This document shows positions 1-11,610 of a stretch of 64,000 bases of DNA, one piece after another. The notes under the pieces were generated by a model. It saw only the letters and a program-made list of their open reading frames with translations. It was not told the origin of the DNA and ran no database searches. The DNA comes from Aradus depressus (taxonomy: Eukaryota > Arthropoda > Insecta > Hemiptera > Aradidae), in the NCBI GenBank assembly GCA_963662175.1, contig OY759216.1, forward strand, positions 51,911,087 through 51,975,086, given 5' to 3'. A program made the translations under genes and the position numbers. The stretch's first letter is position 1. Every line of letters starts with the position of its first letter.

Positions 1-758
1 ACATACTGTTACTTCTGGCTGGCCCCTCCCCATCCTTCGGGCGCCTCTTCGGGATGTTTCGTCTGGAGTCGTGTCTGTTGGCTGGTCGGCTTGACAGTGT
101 TTGTTTTTTGTTTCCTAGGTTTTCTATAGAACCAGGTTAATTTATTTTACATATCAGATTACATTTTCCTCTAATGGTACATCTCGCACACAAGTCAAAT
201 CAAGTTACAAATAAGTGAACTCAAAGCTAGGAGAAGCTTAAGATTAGTGCAGTTTTGGGTGTTTGAACACATTCGTGTATGACCTAAATTGGGTGCAATT
301 TTAATCATATAAACCTTTAACATCCAATTTGTTGTGATTAAGTTTATAAGATTATAATTTTATAAGATAATATTTTGTAAATCGAGACTCCTCAAAACGG
401 CTTAGGCCATTGAGTTTGTCTCCATAAAAGATCTCATTAATGTAGATATGGTTTGTGTGTAATATTCTATTATGTTAATAAAGACTTTACTACTACTAAA
501 TCCAATTTAAAAATTGCCATTTTATCAACACAAAGTATTTAGTCATTTAAGTAAACCTGAAGTCGGATTGTCTTGATATCTCCAGAGATACTGGGAGCGC
601 TGGAGTCGCCAGAAGATTATCTTGATAGTTCCAGAAGTGCTAGAAGAGACATTAGAAGTCGGATATCTTAATAGTTTAAGAGAAGCTAGGATTGCTGAAG
701 TAATACGATCATATAAGAGGGTATATAACAGTACAACTTTAAGTTGACATTTTCAATA

Positions 759-886
759 AATAAATAAAACAAACTTCCTTTTTTTAAAAATATATGTTAT
801 AACTAAACCTGAGGAAGGTTTGATGCCGAAATTATGTACTTACACATAGAAAACATTTCAAAAACGAAGTTTGTTTTATTTATTTA
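759..886. repeat. Short inverted-repeat (foldback) MITE
   Basis: AATAAATAAAACAAACTTCC on the left is matched by its reverse complement at the right end. The interior holds TGATGCCGAAATTATG, related to other foldback repeats in the window. Confidence 0.5.
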
Positions 887-1479
887 AAAACAGTAGGTAC
901 TCGATATAAATATCTCAGTATAATTAGTTAGTAATGAAAGGAACTATAAATTTATTAGGTTAACAGAGATTACAAATTAAATTAACAGGTAGAAATGCTC
1001 GCTGCAGTTGTCGAAAGAAAAGAGGAACAAGTGTAAAATCAATTTCCGATTAAACGGATCATTAGCGGCCTTTCTATGCAGGCCGTCTCCTTACCACTTT
1101 TTTCCCGCTTCACAAAAATTCCCTGTGAATTTTATGCACATTAGGGATTTTTTTTCTCTAAAATATGGTCTAACATAATAGACTATTACCCTGATTGCTA
1201 CAGTTCTTTGAGGAATAATTGAGGGTTCCATTCCTCCAGAATTCAAGGATAACTATAGATTTTCTTAACTAAACTTACCTTAATCAAAATGAACCAATAG
1301 TAAAATCATTCCTAAGTCATTATTAATTCATAAATCAAACCTAAAGTCTACATATTTCTGAGATGAACATAATTTTCTTTCCAAAAAAATGCTTGTTGAT
1401 TTTTCAGTAAATTGTTTCATAAGCCCTCTCTCCAATAAAATTCAAATAAAGGTCTATTTTACAATTGCATAAGTGCAAC

Positions 1480-1905
1480 ACGAGCTGGTAAAATTCGATG
1501 AGTTCACCTAAAGGTTTGTGTCTCCTCTTGACAATACCGGGTACCACGGCTAGATAATTTATAAAAATATAGGTATACCTTTTTTTTTTTTAAAATTTTT
1601 TTGCTTTTATTTATTCTACAAAAACATAAGTAGTAAGGTTGACATGAGAAGAAATGATAAAATAATAAGTACCTAATACAAAATATTTAAAACAATAAAC
1701 AAGTTATATCTTCAAAATAATGGTAAATATATATATATATAAGCCTATCCTTAATCCCATTTTTCCTAAGACCGATTTGGCTGAAAATCAATAGATGTCG
1801 TCCTTTGGATTTATATATGAAGTTCCATGTCAATACACTCTTTACAACGGCAGTTATTAGTGTTTCTTCTAAGTATCCCTTTAATCTTCCTTTCCCTTCG
1901 ACCCT
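1480..1905 (-). repeat. Copy of the dispersed subrepeat family
   Basis: Contains CCGATTTGGCTGAAAATCAA and AACGGCAGTTATTAG, two hallmarks of the subrepeat family seen at 10686-11610 and elsewhere; degenerate. Confidence 0.45.
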
Positions 1906-2585
1906 ATTATTTATAATAAAAATATATATAAATAACTGTAAGTAATAAATGTATATAAAGTAAACAATAAAATATATGTTATAGTGGCAAATTAATAAAA
2001 AAAATAAATACCAAGGATGAATTGTTATTTTTAATGTACTCTATTAAAAATTTAATTATATTGTTGCTTATCAGTATTTATAGTTCTCGGATCAAACTAC
2101 AAGTCTGTTCAAGATACTCGAAAGAGCGCGTTACAAGTTATTTTATTGACCCTCACCACAAAGACAAAATTGCTAAAAGAGATTGATGTGGGATAGATCC
2201 TTCCCCATGACATACCTACACGACAGTTTTTGATATTGCGCCCACACTAAATTAAGTAATTCTGGAAATAAGTTGAAATTTTTCGACAACTTTCAGGTCG
2301 TAGAAGTGTTGTATCACTTACTTCCCGGCGAATAGTAAATTTAGGGAGCTCATGGCATACATTCACGGAAAAGGTCTAAAAATTTGCATGATTCTTTGAA
2401 TTTTTTAAGGGTAAAAATTACAATTGAATATATTATATGTTTTTGAGTTCGCCATTAAGTTTTTTGTAATTTGGTGGTTCATGCTTTACAAATTATACTG
2501 AAATTCTTAGTATAATATTGAAAATTATTAAACTTAAGTATACAAAAATTTCGGAAGTCTATGTGGAAGGCAGTGTATTTTGTCT

Positions 2586-2645
2586 CCAAAAAATTCAGCT
2601 ACTTTATCTTCGTACCGCATTGTGCCAGCAATTTGAAATGAGATC
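2586..2645 (-). mobile_element. Short LINE fragment, same family as 3135-3611
   Basis: AATTCAGCTACTTTATCTTC and the following bases repeat the sequence at 3579-3620. Confidence 0.5.
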
Positions 2646-2777
2646 AAATTAAATGAAAATAAATTTTTATTCTTGAACCGAAGTCCTGTAAGAATAAATA
2701 CATACAGAATCAAAGAAATAAAATAAAATATCAGTTAGCCCTAAAAAAAAAAAAACTAAACAAAAAAAACTGAAATT

Positions 2778-3130
2778 AAGGCGGCTTTACACGACGCTAG
2801 TAACTCGTACGAGTCACTAAAACCGAGTTCTCACTCTTAGTACTCTCCTTGTGTAAATTGGTGTTCTGTATTCCAGTAGAGTACTCACCGCGAGTGTCCA
2901 TGCCAGTCGAGTGAATAGAAAGCAATTCTATTTACTGGAACGAGTTGGTTCCCCCACACAATACTCGTACTAGCACCGTTGGAGACCGATTACACGATTC
3001 GAGTAACACGTACGAGTGGTTAGTTTAGTGCAATTTTAGGGTGTAGACGCCACTATCCCTGTGAAACACTCACCTCCAGTACTCGCCCCGGTGACTCGTA
3101 CGAGTTACTAGCGACGTGTAAAGCCGCCTT
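2778..3130. mobile_element. MITE with about 40-bp terminal inverted repeats
   Basis: AAGGCGGCTTTACACGACGC opens the element and its near-exact reverse complement closes it. Both ends and the interior contain copies of the palindrome CTCGTACGAG. No coding capacity. The target duplication is unclear. Confidence 0.75.
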
Positions 3131-3134
3131 TGCT

Positions 3135-3611
3135 AGTGGAGAGTACCGTACAATAATAAATATACAAATAAATAAATGAATAATTAAATTAACACCATTA
3201 CTAAATGGATAAAGACGAAAAGGAGATACATTAAAATTATAAGAGAGGGGAGGATGCCCAGACGGTTTGAGATAATATTGATTTAAGAGAAATAGATGTA
3301 ATACTAAAATGAAGTGAATTAATAAACTAAATACAGAGATAGTAAGAACTGATAGTAAATGTAGGGAAATACAAAGGAAGGGGAATGAAAGGCTAATCGG
3401 AAGAGGATTATATGTCGAAGAGGAATTGAATCAGAGAGGACTTGAAGGAAGCCATGGAAGGAGAGTGACGGACGTGGGGAGGCAGGGAGTTGCAGAGAGA
3501 GGAGGCTTGGACAAAGAACGAGTTGTGGAAGGCAGAGGAACGATGGGAGGGGATGAAAAGGTCCAAAGGACAGTGTAGAAATTCAGCTACTTCATCTTCG
3601 TACCACATTGT
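3135..3611 (-). mobile_element. 3' end of a non-LTR retrotransposon (LINE), truncated
   Basis: The minus-strand frame at 3408-3608 encodes a typical reverse-transcriptase C-terminus, with HNSFFVQASSLCNSLPPHVR and a Phe-Lys-Ser tail before the stop. About 270 bp of AT-rich 3' UTR follow. Confidence 0.7.
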
Positions 3612-4228
3612 GCCTACAATTTAATCTGAACTATAAAATTTAGCAAACTATTTCAATCTCAATCAATACTTTACCTAATTAAACGTTGTAAAATAATAAA
3701 TTATGGAAATAAATAGTCAAACATTTCCCGATATTACGCTAGAAGTGCTAATTAATAACAGTTATCATAAAAAAAAATATGTTAATCTTTAAATGAAATT
3801 GCTAAACCTCATAAATGTACATACGATTACATAAGTGTGTGGTCCTGTATCACTTTCTCTCTATTTAAAGTCGATTCAGAAGAATTCGATATGTCACCAT
3901 TTAGTATTCACGGACTGGTGTCCAGTTGTGGAACTAGACAACATAAAGAAAAACGGTCGAAAAAGAAAAGAAATGTTCCAAGAGTAAACTAGAGGTCGTT
4001 CGACTGACCTCAGTGAGCTCTGTTGGCATCATGAGAATCTATTGTCGAAGAAGGATCTAGGACGATGGAGAGAAAATGATGATACATTTAAAGAAATGCG
4101 TCGGTAAATGACCGGCTATGTACTTTTGAGTTTACACGATTTGAAAAAGCATCGTGTATGTCATGGGAGGGCGGAGCAGATCCATTGCTGGATGTCTGTA
4201 TACGTGGCAGCGTATTACATTATATTTA

Positions 4229-4541
4229 TAAAATAAAATGATAGATAAAACATTTTTTTGAACCCTTATATTGTCTAATTCTACAAACATATACTTAAAT
4301 GTGTACCGGTTTCTATATATAGACTTCCACCCCCCTGGTTTTACCAGAGGAAGGGGACCCTTTCACCTCAGGTATTCTTAGGTTAATATAAATATGTATG
4401 CTTGGCAAATATCTCATTATTGTTGAACATTGTGCTGACGATGACGTAAGCTGAAACCGGTACACATTTAAGTATATGTTTGTGGAATTAGACAATATAA
4501 GTGTTCAAAAAAGTGTTTTATCTATCATTTTATTTTATTTA
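4229..4541. repeat. Foldback MITE with about 85-bp inverted arms
   Basis: The left arm runs from ATAAAATGATAGATAAAACA to GTGTACCGGTTTC (about 4312). The right arm, from about 4452, is its complement. Single-arm relatives occur at about 22090-22170, and the TATTGTCTAATT motif recurs in the palindrome at 16236. Confidence 0.7.
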
Positions 4542-4683
4542 TTAGTATTTCCACTATATCAACACAGAACGCAAACAATGTATTCGGACATTATATTTAT
4601 GATTATATTGATTTCTTATCAATATTCCCTTATTTAGGTACATTTCCAGAAACACCTGCCACTTATTGTTTTCCTTGTTTTAG

Positions 4684-4746
4684 GTCAATTCAACCGATAC
4701 GGTCACGGATGCCCCATTAACAGGCGGCTTTGAATGGAAGCAGAAC
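4684..4746 (+). CDS. Isolated candidate coding exon, possibly a 5' exon of the SLC17 gene
   Basis: A 63-base stretch lies between a strong acceptor (pyrimidine-rich, ending TTTTAG) and a strong donor (GTAAGTGATA). Only one frame is open; it encodes 21 residues starting VNSTDTVTDAP and ending FEWKQN. Its composition is more GC-rich than the surroundings. SLC17 proteins have a short hydrophilic N-terminus just before the CIPQR motif, so this may belong to the gene starting at 14898. However it ends in phase 0, while the exon at 14898 needs one extra base, so a linking exon of 3n+1 bases would be required. It could also belong to another gene. Confidence 0.35.
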
Positions 4747-5311
4747 GTAAGTGATAATAATGGGCATTGAATTTAGAAATAAATGCAAAATCGGAAATGG
4801 ATAAACGAATTTAGATGAGTATAGAGGGAAGAGTATAGAAAAAAGAATAAATGAAGTGAGAAATAAAATTTAAGAAGAAGCAAATGTTTGAACGTTTTGA
4901 TAACAATGAAGTGTCGTCAACAGCTATGATAACAGTTTGGCCCATTGTAAGAATGTGATGAGCAAATCTAAGCTAGGAGAAGTGTCATCAAACAAAATGA
5001 AGAGTTGGGAAGGTAGAGCAAAGTTCTCCATGGTCGGCTGATATTGGGGCAGTCCTGGAGGACAGAGAGAACGGCTGGCTGGCCATGAAGTGTCCATAGA
5101 TCAGTCGGCTGTGTCTGTGAAGAACGTTTTTATTAAAATAGATAGAGAACTTTCTTATACCAACCACTTTTGTACAGATCATTCTCCCTGCCCCTTCCTC
5201 CTGTAATACTTGCATTTCTGTTTATAATAGTCACACTCAATACTATTATGCTGGAGAATGAAACAAAGAAAACTGCTAAAGCCAACACATTACTTTCCTA
5301 TACCGAGAAAT

Positions 5312-5617
5312 CAGTGGCGTAGCTAGTCCCTGAATCAAACTTTTTTGGGGGGCCCTTTTTCAAACAATAAACAAAAACAAAATATATTAGAAAATAACAA
5401 AAATCACAATAGGTACTTTTTTGCTTTTTTTTTCAGCGAATGTATTTATTATATCATCCATAGCTGTAAGTCCGATAGCCGTTGTTGTCCTAAGTTCTAT
5501 GATAATTTTTAATTTAGAAATTTAGACTTAGCTTTTTCGCTTATGCATGTTGGGGCAGCTCTAGCTCGGAGGCCCTGTATCATTGTTACTATATTATTGT
5601 TGGTAACAACGCCACTG
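5312..5617. mobile_element. hAT-like MITE
   Basis: Ends CAGTGGCG...CGCCACTG, the terminal form common in hAT elements. No ORF. A similar terminus (CAGTGGCGTGACGAGG) appears alone near 33879. Confidence 0.5.
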
Positions 5618-5668
5618 CCAGTAATGCCAGTATGAAATTAATTTGATAGGGGGAAGGGGGAGGGAGAG

Positions 5669-5994
5669 TTAGTTATTATGACTCAGGTTTACAAGGTCAT
5701 ATCGCCTACTACCAGAGCGCTCTTTCGTCACTCTGGTGGACATGAGGCCGACTGTACTATGGGAGTCCTAAATTTTGCCTAACCTAAATTTTTATTGACG
5801 TAGGTTAGGGATCTTTAACGAGTACCTGACATCGCTCAAGCTCGAGACCATTGCTCAACCTGCCATCCAAAGGACGGCGTACTTAAGTTTTTTTCACCTT
5901 TCAGATTAAAACCTAAAAAAGGCCTTGGCTGGGTTTCGAACCCGCGATCTTGAGTTTAGTGGACTAACAAGCTACCTCTGATCTACCGGCGCCT
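5669..5994 (-). mobile_element. tRNA-derived SINE, near full length
   Basis: The minus strand has a GCGCCGGTAG-like head and box B GGTTTCGAACCC in reverse, then the conserved body GAGCGCTCTGGTAGTAGGCG. It reads through to ATGAGTCATAATAACTAACT. Confidence 0.75.
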
Positions 5995-6233
5995 TCTGGG
6001 AAGGAGAGTGATCTGTACAAAATTGGTTGGCATAAGAAAATCCGTGTTGGCGGATTTCTGTTCTGGATAATTTAGTCTATTTGCCCAACCCCTATAAATC
6101 TATATAATATCGCTATAATATCACCTCAAATAAATAGGTTCTGTACATATTTTTGATAAAACGATGTTACTCCCAGCAGTGCTGGATAACCTGTGCTAAT
6201 GAGAATAAATACCTATTGAATAAAATATAATTT

Positions 6234-6294
6234 ATTGAAAATATGTGTACTTGTCTCTCTATAACCTAGAGAGAGAAGTACACATATTTTCAAT
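6234..6294. repeat. 61-bp hairpin
   Basis: 27-bp arms (ATTGAAAATATGTGTACTTG start) differ at one position around a 7-base loop. Confidence 0.6.
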
Positions 6295-6853
6295 CTCTCT
6301 AGAGTCTAGATGTTACCGTTAACGTTAGGTAAGGGATGTTGGGATTTAAGGGTAATATCTTAAAATGGATTGTATTGTAATTATTAAAGTAATATAATTC
6401 TGAATGAGGAGGGTGAAGGGTTATATCCCCTTAGGTTAGATTAGGGTAGTTTGACAATCCCAATTATTTCATCATAAAATATGAAAACAATTTTCGAATA
6501 AATGCATAAAAATGAATTAATCACGGTTCATAGTGTGTCTGGCTTCGTAACCCTGTGACGTAAGTTAGCTTGCAGTGAAATAGTACGGGAATATTTCAGT
6601 AATACCATATATTTTGCCTTTTATAGAAAAAAAAATAAAGAAAATATGAGGAGGTGAGAGCTGCAACCCCCTTGCCATAGGGCTGAGAGTGGGCTTTGGA
6701 GAATTAGCGCAAAGCTTCCTACATAATTAAATATACTTTGGTTAAGGGAGTATTTTTAAGAATTAAATGTACCCTGTTGGTATGATTGCTATGGCAACAG
6801 TGCTCTATATTCTTTTTTTAGGTTAGGTTTGAGGGCGGTTTTAGGTTTTTTGA

Positions 6854-7174
6854 GGGCGCCGGTAGCTTAGTGGTATGCGTGCTTGACTTCTGAGCTCAAG
6901 AACGTGGGTTCGTAACCCGACCGAGGCCCTTAGTTTATTTTATCTGGGAGGTAAAATAAATTTAAGTATGCGATGGTCCCGAGCCTGTACGATGTCAGGT
7001 ACTCGTTAAAGACCCCTACCCTAGGTGAATAACAATTTAGGGTAGGCAAAATTTATGACTCCCACAGTAGAGTCGGGCTCATGTCCACCAGAGTGACGAA
7101 AGAGCGCTCTGGTAGTAGGCGATATGACCTCGTAGTTAAAGCCCGGGCATGAGTCATAAAACCTAACCTAACCT
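6854..7174 (+). mobile_element. tRNA-derived SINE with CCTAA tail
   Basis: Pol III box A (TAGCTTAGTGG), box B (GGTTCGTAACCC) and the conserved body are present. It ends in ACCTAACCTAACC. About 27 bases of the middle (the CGTCCTTCGGATGGGACG region) are deleted. Confidence 0.85.
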
Positions 7175-7190
7175 TTTTCTTTTTTTACTC

Positions 7191-7436
7191 CTACTGATCT
7201 CAAGATTGCGGATTCGAAACCCAGCCGAAGCCCGTAGGTTTTTGATATCTTGGCAGTGAAAAAACCTTGAGCACGCCATCCTGTACGATGTCAGGTCCCT
7301 CCCTACCTTAGGTGAATAAACCTAGGTAGGCCAAATAAAGGACTCTCACGGTAGAGTTGGACTCATGTCCACCAGAGCGACGAAAGAGCACTCTGATAGT
7401 AGGTGATATTACCTCATAGTTGAAGCTCTGGCGTTA
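7191..7436 (+). mobile_element. Degenerate SINE copy, tandem to the previous one
   Basis: Box B ATTCGAAACCCAGCC and the diverged body GAGCACTCTGATAGTAGGTG are recognisable; the head is partly missing. Confidence 0.7.
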
Positions 7437-7559
7437 CTTTTTTTTCAACTGACCATTGAACTTATTTTTAAAAAAATATTGTAGGAATATATAACAGAGT
7501 TTTCTTTTCAATATATAAAAAAATTCACAATTTTTAGGAAATTATAAAATTTTGTATCG

Positions 7560-7810
7560 ATACATTCATTTTATCAGAAATTATAGTGTTCACAAACACA
7601 CACACCGCCAAATTGGCCGAAGGAAAGGGGGGATGAGAGAGGCTTAAAACAAAAACCCCAATAACTGCCCTTTTAATAAATAAATCGTCACTAACTTTCA
7701 TATGCAAAGTTATACAAAGACGTCACATTAATTTTTAGCAAAAACGGCCGAAGTGAAGGGGGGATCAGAAAAGGAATCAACTCAAAAAGTCCAATAACTG
7801 CCGATGTATG
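7560..7810 (+). repeat. Copy of the dispersed subrepeat family
   Basis: Contains AATTGGCCGAAGGAAAGGGG and later AATAACTGCCGATGTATG, marking about two subrepeats. Confidence 0.55.
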
Positions 7811-8660
7811 TGTGTAGAATGTATCGACATGAAATTACAGACACCGTTTATTATAGCAACTCTTTTCAATAATTTGCCCAAAGATATAAAACTAGAAATA
7901 GAATACCGGAGAGGTTCTCTGGGCAGGTATATGACTAGGGTCATGGAGTGGGTCGGCGGACTGAGCTCTGATCAGGTTGAGTCCTTGTTAAGTTCTCTCT
8001 ACTCTGACTAGCACGACGCTCTGTTCTACTCTCTTCTCTCTGAGCAGGTACATGACGAGTCATGGAGTGGGTCACCGGACTGAGCTCGGATCAGGTTGAG
8101 TCCTTGTTAAGTTCTCTCTGCTCAGACTAGCACGACGCTCTGTTCTGATCTCTTCTCTCCCTGCCCAGCCCTGCCACGGTCCGCCCCATGTATGCTGTTG
8201 TGCTCTGCCAACATCATGTTCACTTGTCTTGTCTCTCACTCGATTAAAATTCAATGCCAGGTCTCCGGGTTGTCAGGTTCATTCCATCAGCACTTCATTA
8301 TTCATCTATTTTTATTTCACTTTTCTTCTATATTACGAGAATATTTCTTATTTTAGTCACTTTTTCTTTTTTCATTCTTTTATTTTTATTATTATTTTTT
8401 TAAAATTATTATTATTGTATTTTTTTATTTTTTACTAAAGATATTATTTTTTATTTATTTATTTATTTTTGTATTTTTCTTATTTTTGTATTTCTTCTCT
8501 CTATACTATGTTAAATTGTTAACAGTGTTTGTACAGTCCTAGCTGACTGCTCCCCCTCCCACACTCAGACTCCGTCTTCTGGGAGGAGGTAGCCTATTTA
8601 TCTTGTAATGTTTATCTTTTATTTTGTAATTATCTAAAGGCATTAAATAAAAAAATAAAA
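7811..8660 (+). mobile_element. 3' end of a LINE with a roughly 115-bp tandem duplication
   Basis: The frame at 7808-8011 resembles a reverse-transcriptase C-terminal end (TPFIIATLFNNLPKDIK). The TCATGGAGTGGGTC...CGACGCTCTGTTCT segment occurs twice (from about 7938 and 8060). A 3' UTR ends in ATTAAATAAAAAAATAAAA. Confidence 0.55.
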
Positions 8661-9640
8661 AAAATGTCTCCTTATGGGGTTCAGGGCACATATACTAAAT
8701 TTTGTGTCGATAAATTCATTACATCAGAAGTTATTAGGGTTTTACATCCCCAGATATACTAAGTGTGATAATTAAAAAATGGTTTTAAATAAAAATGAAA
8801 ATAATTGAAATAATAAAATTACCACATTTCCTGTAGAAATTGTAGCTGGTATTCTACTAAATTTTGATTTCTACAGTAATTTTTGAAAAGGGCCCTAAAA
8901 AAATATAGAAAGTTCAAGACGAGCAATTTTGAAGAAAGTGCACGTATTTAAAAAAATTTCAATTAACAAATTTTTCATTTGGATTTCTTTTAAATTTACT
9001 AAAGAGGTGCCATGTTGTTTTCTAAATTTACAAAAAATGTTCAATCCAATCCAAAGGTATAAATTATCTTACCGGGTTAACAGGGAAAATGAATAGCGTA
9101 TAATAAGAGAACAAATATTGGGTTTATTTAACTTAACTACATTTTAAATAAAATCAGAATATCAATATAAAATAAAAAATTAAATTACTTACAATAAAAA
9201 AAATCTTACAAACTAATTTCTACATCTACTTTAGCCTCTTTTTTCTGTTTTATAGTGGCCATTATTTATAATTCTTCTATATTTTGGGCATATAGATATA
9301 CTGTGATAAAAAAAATTTTGATAAATTAAAAATGAATAATAATTAAAACAATAATTGAATTAATAATAATTAATAAACACAACTCACTTCTAGCCTGTCC
9401 GTCCACCTTCACATCTCATCTCACCTCCACAATATAGACTCGTCCACTTTAAGTAGAACAGCTGATGGTCTTCTTTTGTTTTTAACTCATTGGCTCATTC
9501 CAAAACAAATGCGACTTCATATAATTATTCACCAATTTAGTTGCTTCTTTGTTTTTATACAAATAAATATAATTAATTTTTATAATATTAATAATTTGAA
9601 TGGGTGTAATTTTATACATCACAATACATCTCCTCTTAAG
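8661..9640. other. AT-rich stretch without a recognisable gene
   Basis: Starts with a fragment of the subrepeat family (ATTCATTACATCAGAAGTTATTAG at about 8705-8740), then simple AT-rich DNA. I saw no coding exon. Confidence 0.5.
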
Positions 9641-9642
9641 AG

Positions 9643-10370
9643 GGGTGTTACACGTTCAATCTGGCATCAGTTCAGTCCGTGACCTTGACATTTGTGACAT
9701 TTCTATTTTTTTATTTATTTATAAATTTAGATCTTAATATACCAAAAGCGCCTTCAACAACTGACCTAGCTGTTGACAATCGATAGTTAAATGTAGATTG
9801 GTTAGCATTACACGCACTTTGCGGGAATGGTTTCATTAAATTTATGCCTAGTGCAAAAGCATTTGTATTTGGCAATGGTGACCAATCTGGTATATTTAAT
9901 TCGCCTTTTGTAAACTTTTCCCAGAATTTAGTGTAGAATAATATACCGCCATCAGATATACGTCCATTAGCTCCAACATCTACCATTATAAAAATGGTTT
10001 GACCATTTCGAGGAAGCTATCAAAACAAGCATCTTTCATACGATAATAATTTTTATAATCCTCATCTTCAGTGCCTCTTATTTCACTCACTAAGTTTAAA
10101 TGCGTATAAACATCTCTTTTCAGTAACCATTTTTTAGCCCATCGTTTTTTTTTTGCAGACAATGCAGCAATTATTGCAATACACGCTTTTTTTTTATTGC
10201 AGTCCATAATAATATTAATATTAAAGAAGCAAGAGGTGTTACTTGACCGACTCTTGGAGATAGACTGATGTCAGTCTGGACTGATCGTGTAACCTCTAAC
10301 CACACTCCATCAGTCAGTTCATGATCAAGGTCACGGACTGAACTGATGCCAGATTGAACGTGTAACACCC
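9643..10370 (-). mobile_element. Internally deleted PIF/Harbinger DNA transposon
   Basis: Terminal inverted repeats of about 46 bp: GGGTGTTACACGTTCAATCT at the left and its complement at the right. Two minus-strand frames remain. The one at 9986-10207 resembles the transposase N-terminus (YYRMKDACFDSFLEMVKPFL). The one at 9711-9986 is the C-terminal half, with DVGANGRISDGG, NYRLSTARSVVEGAFGILRS. The middle of the nuclease domain, including part of the catalytic triad, is missing, so it cannot be autonomous. Confidence 0.85.
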
Positions 10371-10685
10371 GTCTACATCTTTTCTCACTCAGACTGGTTC
10401 ACTACACCTTAACCCTAAAAACACTTCTCTCTCTAGACGGTCCACTTCCACAATACATCACACTATTTTAAACAGCTGTTCGTCGTCATTTGTTTTTCAT
10501 TCATTGGTTGTTCACATTGCGGTTTAAAACAAAATGCTACTAGTCCATCTTTGTATATTTATTCACTAATCAAGTTACTTCACTCCTAACAGCTGTTTTT
10601 ATACATATAATAATAATTGATTTTATAATATACCTATTAATAATCTTAATGTGAGTAAATTTTTTACATAACAGAAGTGTAGGTA

Positions 10686-11610
10686 TGGGAAGTTATGTAA
10701 TCGGTCAAAAATTCGATCCTGAGTTTTTTACGGAATTTCATGTTTTCCGACCTATAGCTTCCTAATTTGAATAATTTTGTTAGTTATTATGACTCATGCC
10801 CGGGGTTTAACTACAAGGTCATATCGCCTACTACCAGAACGCTCTTTCGTCACTCTGGTGGACATGACCCCGACTCTACTAGGGAATCTTACATTTTGCC
10901 TACCTTAAATTTTTATTCACTAGGAGTTAGGGTCTTGAACGAGTACTTGACATCGTTAAGGCTCGGGACCATCGCTTAATGTCCTAACCGAATTAAGGCG
11001 GACTCAAGTTTATTTTTGCCCACTAGTCTGTGTGTCTGTGAACACGATAACTTCCGATAGAACGGGTGTATCAACACGAAATTTTATGTGAATTCATAAT
11101 TTTTTAACAACGACACTCATTGTGTTTCAGCTATCGACCAAAGAGAAGGGGCGATTAGAAGGGAGGCTTAACATAATAGCTTCAATAACTGCCTATAGAA
11201 TTAATGTATCGACACAAAATTTTATATCTGTGACCAAAACCCCATAAGGAAAAGGCCTTTCGATTTTCAACCAAATCGGCCAAAGGAGAGGGGGATTAGG
11301 GGAGAGGCTTAACTCTAAAACTCAAATAACTGCCGATGTATTGAATGTATCGACATGAAATTTCGTATTTAATGTCAAAACTCAATGAGGACATACCCTG
11401 TTAAATTTCAGCGATATCGGCTGAAGGGAAGGGGGGTTCAGGGGAAAGGGCTCAATTCAAAATCATTAATAACTGCCGATTTAATGAATTTATCAACACA
11501 AAATTTAATATTAGGATTTAGGAGCCCCTACGTATGTCATCTGCGTTCTGGAGAGGGAGTGGAAAGTTAATTGATTAATTCGTTCTGGGTAAGTACAGTG
11601 TCCTAAAAAG
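10686..11610 (+). repeat. Dispersed subrepeat element, near complete, with a nested SINE
   Basis: Begins GGGAAGTTATGTAATCGGTC and ends GAGAGGGAGTGGAAAGTTAATTGATTAATTC. Between are about four or five subrepeats of roughly 110-150 bp, each with AACTGCCGAT, TATCGACACGAAATTT and CAAATCGGCCAAAGGAGAGG. A minus-strand SINE sits inside at 10779-11017. No protein is encoded. Confidence 0.65.
10779..11017 (-). mobile_element. SINE copy (truncated at the tRNA head)
   Basis: Conserved body GACCTTGTAGTTAAACCCCG on the minus strand, through the CCTGACATCG-type middle. Confidence 0.7.

Noticed and set aside
3891..3992. Short plus-strand frame starting ATGTCACCATTTAG after a TATTTAAAG box
   Set aside because: Only 33 codons, basic low-complexity end, no donor or conserved content.
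6854..6925. tRNA gene from box A and box B sequences
   Set aside because: The promoter boxes belong to repeated SINEs. The anticodon arm and acceptor stem are not maintained.
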